The notes below the pieces were generated by a model. That model was not told the DNA's origin. It saw nothing but the letters and a program-made list of their open reading frames with translations, and ran no database searches. From Eretmocerus hayati (Eukaryota; Arthropoda; Insecta; Hymenoptera; Aphelinidae), in the NCBI GenBank assembly GCA_029851415.1, contig CM056742.1:147937121-148001120 (forward strand): a stretch of DNA of 64,000 nucleotides, written 5' to 3'. Shown piece by piece: positions 1 through 12,800 of the stretch. Each line of letters opens with the position of its first letter. Position 1 is the stretch's first letter. A program made the position numbers and the translations under genes.

Positions 1-829
1 TTTTAAAAATTTTAAGAGGACAGCATAGTTTCGTGATTTTCAAAATCAGTAATATGCTACTATGACACTCAAAACTTTCATTCATTGGTGCTTGAGGCTG
101 GGCTCGAGGTAATCAAAGTTAACAGGAGTGTCCCAAACAATGGAGCAAACTCAATAAAAAAACAATGCAAGAAATTACTGGAAGGGGCAATTAAATTTAC
201 CATTCTCCGCCTTTGAAGAAATTAAAAATTCTTCTCTGTAAAATATACAATGTATAGAAATCAACGCATCGTAATCAAATCACCTGTAGCATGCAGCGAT
301 AAATTTTCAGTTTGATAAAAGTATGAGGCAGCAGAAAACAAAAGTCGATCGAGAGACCTTCATCTCAGCACATTATAATGTGCGCTTGCTCAAATTATAT
401 ATAATTTGAGCAAGCGCGAGAATTGAAATGTTCACAACATGGAATCTGGAGAGTCTCTTATCTCAAACTCACAAGAGAAAATGAACGACGAGGGGAGCAC
501 AGCCTGTAGTTCGTATGCATTTTATCGATACGACTTTGGTCCCGCTGACGAAAGGGGCTAGAGGCGCGATATTCTAAGCACTTTGAAACGCTCTTATGCG
601 TGTAATAATAATTGAGTATATTCAGCGGGCTGCTGTTGCTGTTTTTGCAACCGCCACCTCGTCGCGAAAAATACAAATATGTGAATCGGGCGATCGGCTT
701 TGGCCCGGGCAGCGGATCTGTTTTGGTCGATCTTGAATCTACCGATTCGACGAAACACTTATATTGCGATTCCTTCTGATGTCTGAAGTTGAACAACGAT
801 TGACGTTTGAGCTCATCGGTGGTATTTCT
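1..829 (-). other. Transporter 3' UTR / downstream flank with adjacent perfect palindromes
   Basis: This lies downstream of the transporter stop codon on the minus strand. No canonical AATAAA is visible on the minus strand here, so the 3' UTR may run past the window edge or use a variant signal. The stretch holds a perfect 14-bp palindrome at 369-382 followed immediately by a perfect 36-bp palindrome at 382-417. No protein-coding potential was recognised. Confidence 0.4.
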
Positions 830-3800
830 TCAGACGCTGTTGATCTCGGAAAAGTCAGGCTGACTTCTTGAAGTTTGCTGCTGTTGTTGGTTTCTTCTTG
901 ACTTCCCATGCCCGGAGAACAGGTCGATTAGCGGCATCACCAGAAGCATTAAACCGCTAAGACCGATGAAACCACCCGAAAAGTAAAATGATAGGTCGTA
1001 CGAGCCTGACATGTCGCGTAGCCAGCCTGAAAAATTAACCGAAAAATGATTTATTAACTTCAGTCACAATTAATGATCTGTAATTAGCTGTTTGACGTGG
1101 GCATACCCCCGCATTTAATTTTGATCGCCGCGAATATATAATTTTTCCATTACTACGATCGTACGCTCTTCCAGCGTACGCACGGCATAGATCTTGTATC
1201 TACGGTTCCTAGAAATTTGACATGAAAACTTTGTAACTGACATGACCCATTACTTTACCGTGAAAGTAACGCTTCTCCAACGTACGCCCCAGGTCGTAAA
1301 GTTTTCCGAGAAAAAGTCATTCAAAATATTTTGTAACTCGACAGTCACATTACATTAACAGAGAAGTAACGCTTATCCACCGTACCGATCAGGCCATAAA
1401 GTTTTCCAGGAAAAATACTAAAAACCCTTGTAACTGGACAGCCCTATTACGACAACGGAAAAGTAACGCTCCCCCAACGTACGCGGCAGATCATAAATTC
1501 ACTCTCATAAATCTTCGAATTAGTAAAACCCAGCAAATGTACGTCGCTCCGTACGGTTCTCACGCATTACATTCCCGCTAATGTAATGCGCCGCTCCCAT
1601 TACGCGTACGCTTCTCAAGCGTACGAACATGGGTATATAAGGCCGCGCTTCCCAAGCTCGGCAGCTCAGTCTTCTCCAGCTCGCCGTCGCGACGCTGTCT
1701 CCACGACACTTGGCCCAGCCGTGGCCCGACGCACCCGACTCAACGTGCCCCGCCGCGACCGTTCCAAGTTGCCCCGGTGGCATGAGTGACCAAGTGTGCG
1801 TAGTGTTTGTGTTTCGCACCTCGAGTACCGAGTCGCAATTGTGTCTTGAAACTGTGAGAATTATTCGAGTGCCTAACCCCGTTCCTACCCCGACGACGGC
1901 GTGAGCACGCCCACGCACCTGGACCGGACGGATGGACCGTCCCAGCCAACGGCACAGACGTCCCAAGACCTACGTACCCCGCTCCGAAGAGGAGCACCGA
2001 CGAGACCTCTACGGACTTCAACAGGCCAAACGCTTGGCGCTGCTCGGAGCGTTGAAAGCTGAGGCCTCAACTCAACAAAACAAGACTGCTCAACCCTCAA
2101 CTATCTCGTCTCCGGCCAGCGAGACGCGGGAATGAAATTATTTTCATCCCCGCGAATGAATTATTTTCATCATTGACGAGGTTTCCCGTAAGCGGAATTC
2201 CGAGCCCCGTCAATTTGGCGCCCAACGTGGGGCCCGAGGAGGGACTTTTTGGACTTCGTCGGCATCAGGAGATGCTAGGACCTGCGACCTGATGAGCAGT
2301 CTTCCCCGGACGCCGCCTGCAACCCGGACGACCCGGCAGACAGCGGCAAGCACTTCTGGGAGTATGGAAACACCCAGTGGCGCCCAACTGGATCAACAAC
2401 GCACCGTCTCGCTTGAGCGCACCGCTCGCGTGACACGCCACCAACGTCAGCGGTCCCTTGGCTCGGAGCAGGAGCTCGAGTCCCTCCTGGACGGAGCACA
2501 GCTGCCTATACGCCGGAGGACATCCCGCAAGGACCTTGCTCCGACCGGACCATCGCCTGCTGTGCCATACGACGACCCTGCAGATCCCCAAGCCGGAGCT
2601 CAGCAGCAGCAGCCGGCGGATCCCGCCTCCGTCAACCAGGTACCTACTCATCCGAATTCACTTGTTGCTCCAGAAGCTGCAGCGGACGTTTCGGCGGCCA
2701 ATCCGGAGCCACCTGCGATCACTATGGACGACCTCCGGCTGATGTTCCGTCAACTCGCTGGCACGCCCCTCAACCCTCCGGACTTCACTGGTGCGGAGCA
2801 CGAGGACCCAGCGAAGTTCATCACGAAGTGTACGGAGCACTTCCGGCGCCTCGGGACCGAGGAGGCCTTCAAGGTGCAAGTGGCCGAACGCGCACTCAAG
2901 GGTGACGCCGAGAAGTGGTGGTCCTGCTACAAGAACCTGGCTGTCGACTGGACCCGTTTCACCGAGCTGTTCCTGTCCCGCTTTGACTCATCGCAGCTTC
3001 GACTCCGACTCAAGGCCAAACTCTACGGACAGGCCCAAGGCGAAAAGGAGGATGTGAGTACTTTCATTGAAAAAACGTAACCTCCTAGCTCGTCGTCTGC
3101 TTCCTGAGGCCACCGAGGAGGAGCTAGTGACCTTGATCACGGAGTCACTGAACGCGACTATCCGCTGCCACCTGCGAGGCAACCCGCCGACCACTGTGGG
3201 CGAGCTGCTGACCAGAGCCACGGAGGTCGAACACGACGAGCAGGCCAAGCAGGCCGGCGCCCGCAAGTTCAACCCAGCCAACAACAACCAGGGCAAGGGC
3301 AATGCTGCCACTCCAGCGCAGCCATCGAAGGCTGTACGAGACTTCAAGCAGGTCAATGGTGAGAGATTGCCTAAATGTGATTATTGCCCTGAATATCATT
3401 GGCACAGGGATTGCCCCAAACGACCCCAGTACCCGAAGGCCACGACTCCGGGAAACTGGCGGGAAGCGGGGAATGCTGCGGGCACACCCGCTTCGACACC
3501 TGCAGCCCCGCAATAAGCGCTGCAGCCGCAGACGCCACCGGACTCCACGCCGCCAACCTGGACATCTGGATTGGAGGGAAGCTCGTCGCAGCGCTCGTCG
3601 ACTCGGCAGCATCCGACAACTTCATCTCGCCACGGTGCATCCCGGACGGAGCCATCGTGCAGAGAATCCAGCCACGCGGAGCCAAGCTGGCAAGCAGTGG
3701 AACCGAGATGCGCGTCCAAGCAACCTGCACACTCGCCGTGCGGATCCAAAACTTCGAATGTGACGTCAAGTTCTTCGTCGCCGAGGAGCTTCGACCTGCC

Positions 3801-6800
3801 GCCATCCTCGGACGACGATGGCTTAAGGAGGTGAAGGCCGTCCACGACCACGACCTCGACTGCCTCTACCTAGGAACCAGCAAAAGGATCCGGGTATTCC
3901 TGGGACGCGCCCCTGACGGGCCATCGACCCACTTGCAAGAGCAAGTATGGAGCAAGGTAAACCACGGATTCCCTAATGAATATGTTGATCAATTCAAGGA
4001 AATCATGATGCGACACGTGAGGATCTTCGATGATTCGGCGCCCCTGGCCAGGACACCCTTCATCATGCACGAGATCAGAGTCACGGACCGTCGCCCCTTC
4101 AAGATTCCACCTTATCGCTACTCTGCTGAGAAGAAGCGAGCGATAAGCGACATGGTCAAACAAATGCTGGCAGATGGAGTCGTCGAGGCAGCCTCATCCC
4201 CATACAGCTCACCCATCGTACTGGTGGACAAACACGATGGTACCTTCCGCTTCTGCGTCGACTTCCGGAGGATCAACAGCGTCACGGAGGATGCAGGTCA
4301 ACCGAACCCGGTCATCCATGAGGTCCTCAAGGAAATCGGCGGAGCCACCATCTTCACGACGATTGACCTTCGAAAATGCTATTGGCAGATCCCGCTGACC
4401 GAGGACTCCAAGCAATTCACTGCCTTCTGCACACCAGACGGCGGACAATACGTATTCAACGTTGCAGCTTTCGGATTGAAGAACTCCGGGAGGACTTGCA
4501 ACCAACTCATCGGGATGGAAGTGCTACTCGGACTACTTGGTGAGTTCTGTCTGAATTTCCAGGACGATATTGTCATTTTTTCACACAGCTGGTCAGACCA
4601 CCTCGTCCACGTCGCCAAAGTCTTGGAACGACTGTCGATGTACGGACTGGCCTGTGCCATTGACAAATGCCACTTCGGAAAGGACCGCCTGGAGTTCCTG
4701 GGCCATGTGGTATCCACGGACCACAACGAGGCCAAGATGGAGCACATTCGCGCTGTCTTGGAGTTCGCCCCACCACGCAACAAGAAGGACTTACAGAGGT
4801 TCCTGGGCATCGCCAACTGGCTCCGGGAGTATATTCCCAACTTCTCCGAGATTGCAGCACCTATGACGGAACTCCTCAAGGGCAAATCTTGGAAATGGAC
4901 CCAGGCTGCGCAGGCTTCGATGGACCTCGTCAAAGAAGCCTTCAAGAAGCCGTTGAAGCTCCATCGACCTCGATTGGACCAGCGCTTCTACTTGCAGACC
5001 GATGCCAGCGACGCCGGCATGGGAGCCGTGCTTTTCCAACTGGGACCAGAAGGAGAGCGGCACGTCATCTCCTATGCATCGGCTAAATTCACGACGACTG
5101 AGAGAGGCTATCACTCTAACGAACGAGAGTGCTTGGCCGTCATTTGGGCACTTCGCAAGTACAAACACTTGCTTGAAGATGCCCCATTCACCCTTCGCAC
5201 GGACAACCAAGCCCTGAAATGGCTGGACCGTGTGAAAGACGAGCGGGGTAAGTTGACACGATGGACAATGTTTTTGAGTCGTTTTAGTTTCAGTGTGGAA
5301 CACGTCCCTGGACGAGAGAACCAGCTGCCAGACGCACTGTCTCGTGCCCCAGGAGATGAGGACTTCGAGGACCAGGAGCACGACTACGACGCCCTGACGC
5401 CTCCAGTCAGTTCACCACCCTCAGACGAGCTCCTTACTGCCTGCGTGGAATGCAACTGGTTGGATGACTACCTCCGCCAGGCTCAAGACGACACCAGGGA
5501 ACTACCTCAAGGACCGGAATGGAGCACGCACGACGGTTTGCTGTCATACTGCCGAGATCCGGCCAACCCGAGGATCTACGTTCCTGAGTCCGCACGCGAC
5601 GTCGTCCTGCACCATTTCCACAACGACCCGCTCGCCGGCCATCCTGGTGCTGCGGAGACACTCCGCCAGATACGCGGAGAGTACTACTGGCCCGGACTTC
5701 GCAACGACGTCCGACAACATGTGCGAGCATGCGGACCCTGCAACCTCACCAAGGCTGCACGACCAGCGGATGCCGGAGCCAACATCGCCAGGAAGCCGAA
5801 ACGACCTTGGGAACAAGTGGCCTTGGATCTGATGGGCCCTTATCCCCGGACGCCCCGGGGGAAGCGGTTCATTCTGGTCGTCACGGACTTGTTCTCCCGA
5901 TGGACGGAAGCCTTCCCCATCTCATCATCGACGACCGAGGTCATCGCCAACGTCCTGGAGACGGAAGTGTTCCAACGATGGGGATACCCGGGAGCCGTAC
6001 TCTCCGACAACGCACCACAGTTCAAAGGTGCAAAATGGCTTCGCCTCTGCGACAAGTGGCAAGTCGAAGTATGGACTACGCCTGCATACCATCCCCAGGC
6101 GAATCCTACGGAACGTCGGAACCAAGAGATCAAGAAGGGACTACGCCTGGCCTTACTTCCGTACCAACACCAAACCAACTGGGACCTGGAGGTCCCAAGA
6201 ATCCTGTTCGCCATGCGCCGCCGATGCAACGCCGCCACTGGATTCTCACCTAGTGAGCTGCTCCTGGGACACAACATCGCTCGCCCAGGGGAACGAGTCT
6301 CGCCACGATCGGACGATCTCGAGACCCGCATCGCTGCAGCCAACCAGGCACAGGATCACTTCACCAGCAGCTGGAGACCTTCGGATGAAGTCTTCACGGA
6401 GGGTGACATGGTGTTCATCAAGACGCACCCCCTTTCCAAAGCTGCCGATAACTTCAACGCTGGCCTCGCCCCGAAATGGGAAGGCCCATACGAGATCGTC
6501 CACTGTCATTCAGCGCAGGTGTTCACCGTCGACCGTCCCGGAAACACCGCCCTGAAGGTGCACATCTCGCAGGTCAAGCGAGACCACACAGCTCCAGCCC
6601 CTCCTGCGGCTGAACCTGGGTCGCCATCCCCCGCAACCAGCGGCGCCAAGGATGCAGACGGACCCCGAATCGAGCGGCCACATCCGCCGACCACACCTGC
6701 CGGTGGGGACGCCCACTTGTCCGAGGACCAAGGTCGGAATGGATCCGCAACCGTCCCCATTGCCACGACCCCTGATCGTGCGCAGGACGACATCGCAAAC

Positions 6801-9800
6801 CACGTCGAGGAGGACTCCCCGACAAACGTTGCCGAGGTGGACATCTTGGCAGAACCATACCCAGGGGTAGCGGATGCGCCCCGAGTCCTGAGCAACCAGC
6901 AATGGAAGCGACGTAGAGGGCGACCTACCTTAGCAGAAGCAGCACGGAGAGAAGCCGAGCGCAAGCTCGCCTACCCACCGCCTAGCCACCGCTACAATTT
7001 GAGGAGCCGGAGGAAATCCCCAGCTCCGGAACAATAATTAAGTATAACTATCTGGCCAGAATATATAATCAATCATGTATAATCATAGTATGTATCTTAG
7101 AATTAGTTTGGTCGAATAAAAAGTCGACAAGGTACCGAATGCGATGCACACTCACGGCACTGTTCATGCAAAAATAATATCCGCGTCGATCCCCCGGACG
7201 ATTTGACGTGGGCATACCCCCGCATTTAATTTTGATCGCCGCGAATATATAATTTTTCCATTACTACGATCGTACGCTCTTCCAGCGTACGCACGGCATA
7301 GATCTTGTATCTACGGTTCCTAGAAATTTGACATGAAAACTTTGTAACTGACATGACCCATTACTTTACCGTGAAAGTAACGCTTCTCCAACGTACGCCC
7401 CAGGTCGTAAAGTTTTCCGAGAAAAAGTCATTCAAAATATTTTGTAACTCGACAGTCACATTACATTAACAGAGAAGTAACGCTTATCCACCGTACCGAT
7501 CAGGCCATAAAGTTTTCCAGGAAAAATACTAAAAACCCTTGTAACTGGACAGCCCTATTACGACAACGGAAAAGTAACGCTCCCCCAACGTACGCGGCAG
7601 ATCATAAATTCACTCTCATAAATCTTCGAATTAGTAAAACCCAGCAAATGTACGTCGCTCCGTACGGTTCTCACGCATTACATTCCCGCTAATGTAATGC
7701 GCCGCTCCCATTACGCGTACGCTTCTCAAGCGTACGAACATGGGTATATAAGGCCGCGCTTCCCAAGCTCGGCAGCTCAGTCTTCTCCAGCTCGCCGTCG
7801 CGACGCTGTCTCCACGACACTTGGCCCAGCCGTGGCCCGACGCACCCGACTCAACGTGCCCCGCCGCGACCATTCCAAGTTGCCCCGGTGGCATGAGTGA
7901 CCAAGTGTGCGTAGTGTTTGTGTTTCGCACCTCGAGTACCGAGTCGCAATTGTGTCTTGAAACTGTGAGAATTATTCGAGTGCCTAACCCCGTTCCTACC
8001 CCGACGACGGCGTGAGCACGCCCACGCACCTGGACCGGACGGATGGACCGTCCCAGCCAACGGCACAGACGTCCCAAGACCTACGTACCCCGCTCCGAAG
8101 AGGAGCACCGACGAGACCTCTACGGACTTCAACAGGCCAAACGCTTGGCGCTGCTCGGAGCGTTGAAAGCTGAGGCCTCAACTCAACAAAACAAGACTGC
8201 TCAACCCTCAACTATCTCGTCTCCGGCCAGCGAGACGCGGGAATGAAATTATTTTCATCCCCATTGACGAGGTTTCCCGTAAGCGGAATTCCGAGCCCCG
8301 TCATGTTCACGTTTCAATTGCCCGTAGAAATTGTTGACTGCTCACACAATCAACTGCATTAAATTTTGAGAGAGTTTTCTAGTTTTTTTCTAGAGAGATT
8401 TGATCTACATACAGCTGAATAGAGTTTTGACCGCCATCGTTCATCATTCACACGTTATTTTGATAACCATCCGGACAGAACGCGCGGTGTATAAGGGTGT
8501 GTCCACAAATAGCGCAGCGCATGGCGCATAGCGCAGCGCACGGCGCATGGCGCAGCTCACGGCACACGCGCTGGCCCATTCTACATAGGATGCGCTCAGC
8601 GCGTGAGCGTACGCGTATACGCTTGCGCTCAAAGAATTTAATCCAGGGAATCTCATGAAGCAGCCTTACCAGTCGTTTTCTACTCAGAATTTTCCCAAGA
8701 GAAGAGTTGGTTGACGATTGGTATAGGCTCCGAGTGACATTATCGAGCCGAAAAATCAAGTTTCTTCATGTGTTTCCAAAATCAATTAGTGAAAAACATC
8801 AGCGTTGGCCACTCTGAGAACTACCCGCTCTTTTATCAGCGGTGAAATACGGGAATTATGTCATTGATTGATAGCGGTCTCTGGGTAACACCTTGGGGTC
8901 ACAAAAACAATTTCCTCCATGTTTCTCTATGAACAAATAGGAGAAACTAGCAGTGGTGATACCACGAGCCTTTTCGCAGGAAAATCCAGGTTGAGCAACG
9001 TTTTTGCAACTCAGTATCCGCATTGGTGACCACCCGTCTTAGTTTGCGAAGACTGTAAAACTTTGTTTGGGATCAGAAACTAGGCAAGAGCAAGATGAGC
9101 GGTCACCAATCCGGATAGTGAATCGCGAAAACGTTGCTCAACCTATATTTTTCTCCGAAAAGGCACGCGAGGCCAACTCTGATGTTTTTCTCTATTTGCT
9201 CATGGAAAAACATGGAGAAACTTGATTTGTGAGCTCGATAATGTCATTCAGAGCCTACCAACCATCAACCAACTTTTCATTTGTTAAAATTCCGAGTGTA
9301 GAACGACTGGTGAGGCTGCTTCATGAAAATCCCTGTATCAAATGCTTCAAGCGCAAGCGTATGCGCGTACGCTCACGCGCTAAGCGCATCCTATGTAGAA
9401 CGAACCGCTATGGCTCACTGAGACGGCCGATATGCATCACAACCTTTTGGTGCATGGGATTATGGTGAAATTATAGAAATGTGACCACTTTCAGAAATTT
9501 TCGAGGAATGGGAAGCGAATAGGCCGGCGAAGTGAGCGCTAGCGCGTGTGCCATGAGCTGCGCCATGTGCCGTGCGCTGCGCTATGCGCTATGCGCTGCG
9601 CTATTTGTGGACCAGGGGCGGTCCCAGAGACCAACTTTGGGGGGGGGGGGGCGATTTTGACTTTGGGGGGGGGGGGGGCGGTCAATGCAAAAATCGATGT
9701 CGCGGCGTTTTCCCATCTCTCCTGTACAAAATTTTCGGCTTTGGGGGGGGGGCGATCGCCCCTACCGCCCCCCCCCTTGGGACCGCGCCTGTTGTGGACA

Positions 9801-12800
9801 CACCCTTAGGGATGAATTTTCATATTTTTTCTTAAGGCTTCCTCGACAGGCTCATCCTAAACCTTACGTTATGGTCTCAGAAGAAATTTGTTCACATAAA
9901 GAAAGCAACAACCTACAGCAAAATGACGAACGATGTCAAAATTACCATGTTGATAATTTTCAATTTCATCCATTTTTCTCCAAAAGACAAGCGTAGGACT
10001 TCGTTTTTTTAGGCACCTCTCCCTAGAACTGTAATGATAATTTCAAATATAACACGCTAAGAAAAAAATCACAATCAATGGAAAACGGCGGGCTCGTCTA
10101 CTTCGTTATAATGAAGTTCGCTGTAGTGAACAATATGAGTGAATATGAGTTCATGTAAATACAAAATCTGAATGCCGAAAAAAGCTAGAATCCAGAGTGT
10201 TAGCTTACCTCCAAGAGGTGGACCCATAAGATTGGCGATGCCTTGAACTAGTAACAGCAGCCCATACGCATTGGTGAAGCGCTCGAGGGTGATGGCCTCA
10301 ACGAGGATGATGCTGGTGAGGCTGTAGTTGGCGGCAATGAAAAACCCAAAACATCCGGCTATGGCACTCAAAAGTGGGTAACACTGCTGCGTCATGGGTA
10401 TGAGGGTGATAAAGGCACCGCACAGTGCCATGCACACAGCATATACCACAGATGGATTCAACCAAGCCTTGTCACCCGCCCAGCCCAGCAAAATCTGTGA
10501 GTAAGAAAAGGGATCAGTTGATGATCTTTGAGAATTCTCTAGAGCGATTCAATTGCGAATTTTTGAAAAATCATAAAAATATCTTGTGTCCTAGGACAGA
10601 CGGAGTGGTAAATTGACTTTCAGAATATTAAAATGACCTCTGGACCTCTGTTTCTGCGATAGAATGAACGAAAATCGAATGAATGTCTTTGTTTTTGTAA
10701 ATAGTATAATTATGTTTATGAGGCTAATAGTAAAACAAAACGGTATGATCTTGCAAGACTCGTCTTACTATTGAACTCCTGATACCTGCTAAGTAATGAT
10801 TCAGTTCAGAGGATTATATAAGACCAATTATTTTCTGTGCTTCCTTATCCTGCATCTTTACGAAATTATTTTTGGTAAAACAACACGGATTCCCAGGTTC
10901 CAAACAATTTTTGCATCGAATATATTATGCAGAAAACTTGACCATTTTATTGGAACTAGGAAAGTTGCAATGAACTACTAGAGCATTGAGAATGAAGTCA
11001 ATCGATCAATGGTTGGTAAATGCTGAAGTTACAATGTGATGTGGGTAATCCAAATTCCAACTTTTGACAAGAGACGTAAGAAATTTAGTTTAAACTTCAA
11101 AATTTGAGCGCAACTTGCCCTTTCGGGCCAACAGTTGATGCCAGCATTATAATCCGAGTCCAAATTGAAGTATGAAAGAAAATCGATACAAGTTCCGCAT
11201 ATTACCCAACCCCATTATTCTCTAACAACTTGAGCGTGAGAATCAGTAGGCTAGTACCTCATCTTCAGCTTAAAATCAATGTTCAACAAAGCTTCGAATC
11301 TGTCATCGACGTCGTCTCAAGCTTACATATATATTGATGCGGCAATCCGATCAGCAGACGTCTGATTGCGTGTGCTTGCAAGTACACACAGGGAGATATT
11401 CATCGCAAGTTCATGCACAAATGCATGTAAAAAAATATATAGTTCTCTAGAGCGCGCCAGTGCGAGAAAGAGAAAGAAAAAAAATAGTCGAGCCGCCCTT
11501 GCACCCGGTCTATACCACCCCTTCGTCCGCAACGTGTGTTCTAGCCCGGCAATATACGGATGGCCACAATCCAGGTCAAAGTCAAGAAAGTCGATGTGGG
11601 GGGCGTGCGATACCGCGGTTGCTCGTGCTATCGGGAAGTGCACACAGCACAGCAGCGAATGACCCGCTGCACTTTTAATGAACAACTCGCACTCTGCTGG
11701 CGCACATCAACTTTACATGAACTATGCTGTGTAACAAAACTGACCACCGCAAACCGAGCGATACCGATGAAATTGCCTAGGTCGCGCGTGCATGAACTTT
11801 TGGAACGAGATATACCGGTGTATGATCATTTCCGGTTACTCCGCAATATACATTGTATGAAACAGTAGGTGCGAATAAGTTTCCTCCGAAAGTTTTGAAT
11901 TGACGTTTATGTGTGTGCATAGTGAAAAGCGAGATCTCGTATTTCACGCAAATAGAAAGAGACAACGTTGCGGTGAGTTAAAATCACACGCGAGGGATGA
12001 AGAAAAGGGAATGCTCCGGCATGTGTATTAGAGTGTTTGCACGGGTGCATCAAGTTGCCGTGATAAAAGAGAATTTTAATGAGCACTTATAGCAGTGTGA
12101 TGGATACTGCAGAGAAACAGCGTCAGCATAATATGGTCAAAGATAGATGAACGCGTGGGTGTCTGTCAAAAAAATACATGTTACGATGATGGACAGACTA
12201 CAGTAAGCACATCCCTCTCGACATTCCTGCTTGATTTTCATGAGCCTTGCATTATACTTTAATGATCAGGGCAGACGTGTTGCCCGGTAAAAGATGGATT
12301 ACATAAAAACAATTCGATCCGCATTATTGCAATTTTGTTCTTATAAATTTTCTTCTGTGTTGTCCGTGTACATCAAATGAAAATTTCTCAATCATATCCG
12401 CGAACAATGTCTATAGTGGCCACACTGAATGCTCCTTGAAAAATAACAGACCAAAATGTTCTTCCTTGATCATTTTTGATCGAACTTCGAGTAATTTTAC
12501 AGTAATTTCTTGACAAATTAAAAAATACGCAGAAATCGGTAGAATCATCCTGTACTTAATCGCTGATACAACTTTAATTAATCCACTGACCGTCAAGCCA
12601 GCCCTCGCACAAGTCCCGATGAAAATGACAAAGATTGACACAAAATTTAGAAAATGATAAGACTTATCTATGGAAAATATGTATTCAATTCTTACTTCGC
12701 CAGCCATGTTGCAGATCCCAACGATGGATATGAGAAACGATCCCTGGGCCGGTGTAAAGCCTAGTTCGACTGCATTGTCGGTGAGATAAACGTAAGGCAC

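Larger units (their letters stand above)
1093..8303 (+). mobile_element. Full-length Ty3/gypsy LTR retrotransposon
   Basis: The element is 7211 bp with direct LTRs at 1093-2212 and 7204-8303, both beginning TG and ending CA. It has a TGTT target duplication on both sides, a primer-binding site just inside the 5' LTR, and gag and pol in that order. The pol order is protease, reverse transcriptase, RNase H, integrase, which marks Ty3/gypsy rather than copia or BEL. By eye the two LTRs differ by one substitution (G at 1761, A at 7872) and one 20-bp indel (2151-2170 present only in the 5' LTR), so the insertion is recent. It lies on the plus strand inside the last intron of the minus-strand transporter gene. 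Gag carries a frameshift, so this copy may not be autonomous. No env-like third frame is seen. Confidence 0.95.
1027..10208 (-). other. Last intron of the transporter gene (9.2 kb, transposon-filled)
   Basis: The intron runs between a donor at 10208 (exon ending CTTGGAG, then gtaagc) and an acceptor at 1027 (tttttcag). The join restores a Gly codon split 1/2 and reads through into the conserved SYDLSFYF segment. Most of the intron is a Ty3/gypsy element (1093-8303) and a foldback MITE (8495-9805). The remaining bases (1027-1088, 8308-8491, 9809-10208) show nothing further. Confidence 0.85.

Noticed and set aside
1520..2135. Several open frames of 64-148 codons on both strands inside each LTR
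   Set aside because: They occur identically in both LTRs, lie in the GC-rich R/U5 part, overlap each other in many frames and show no domain. They are composition effects.
9546..9996. Gly-rich open frames over the poly-G runs
   Set aside because: They are produced by homopolymers inside a non-coding hAT MITE.
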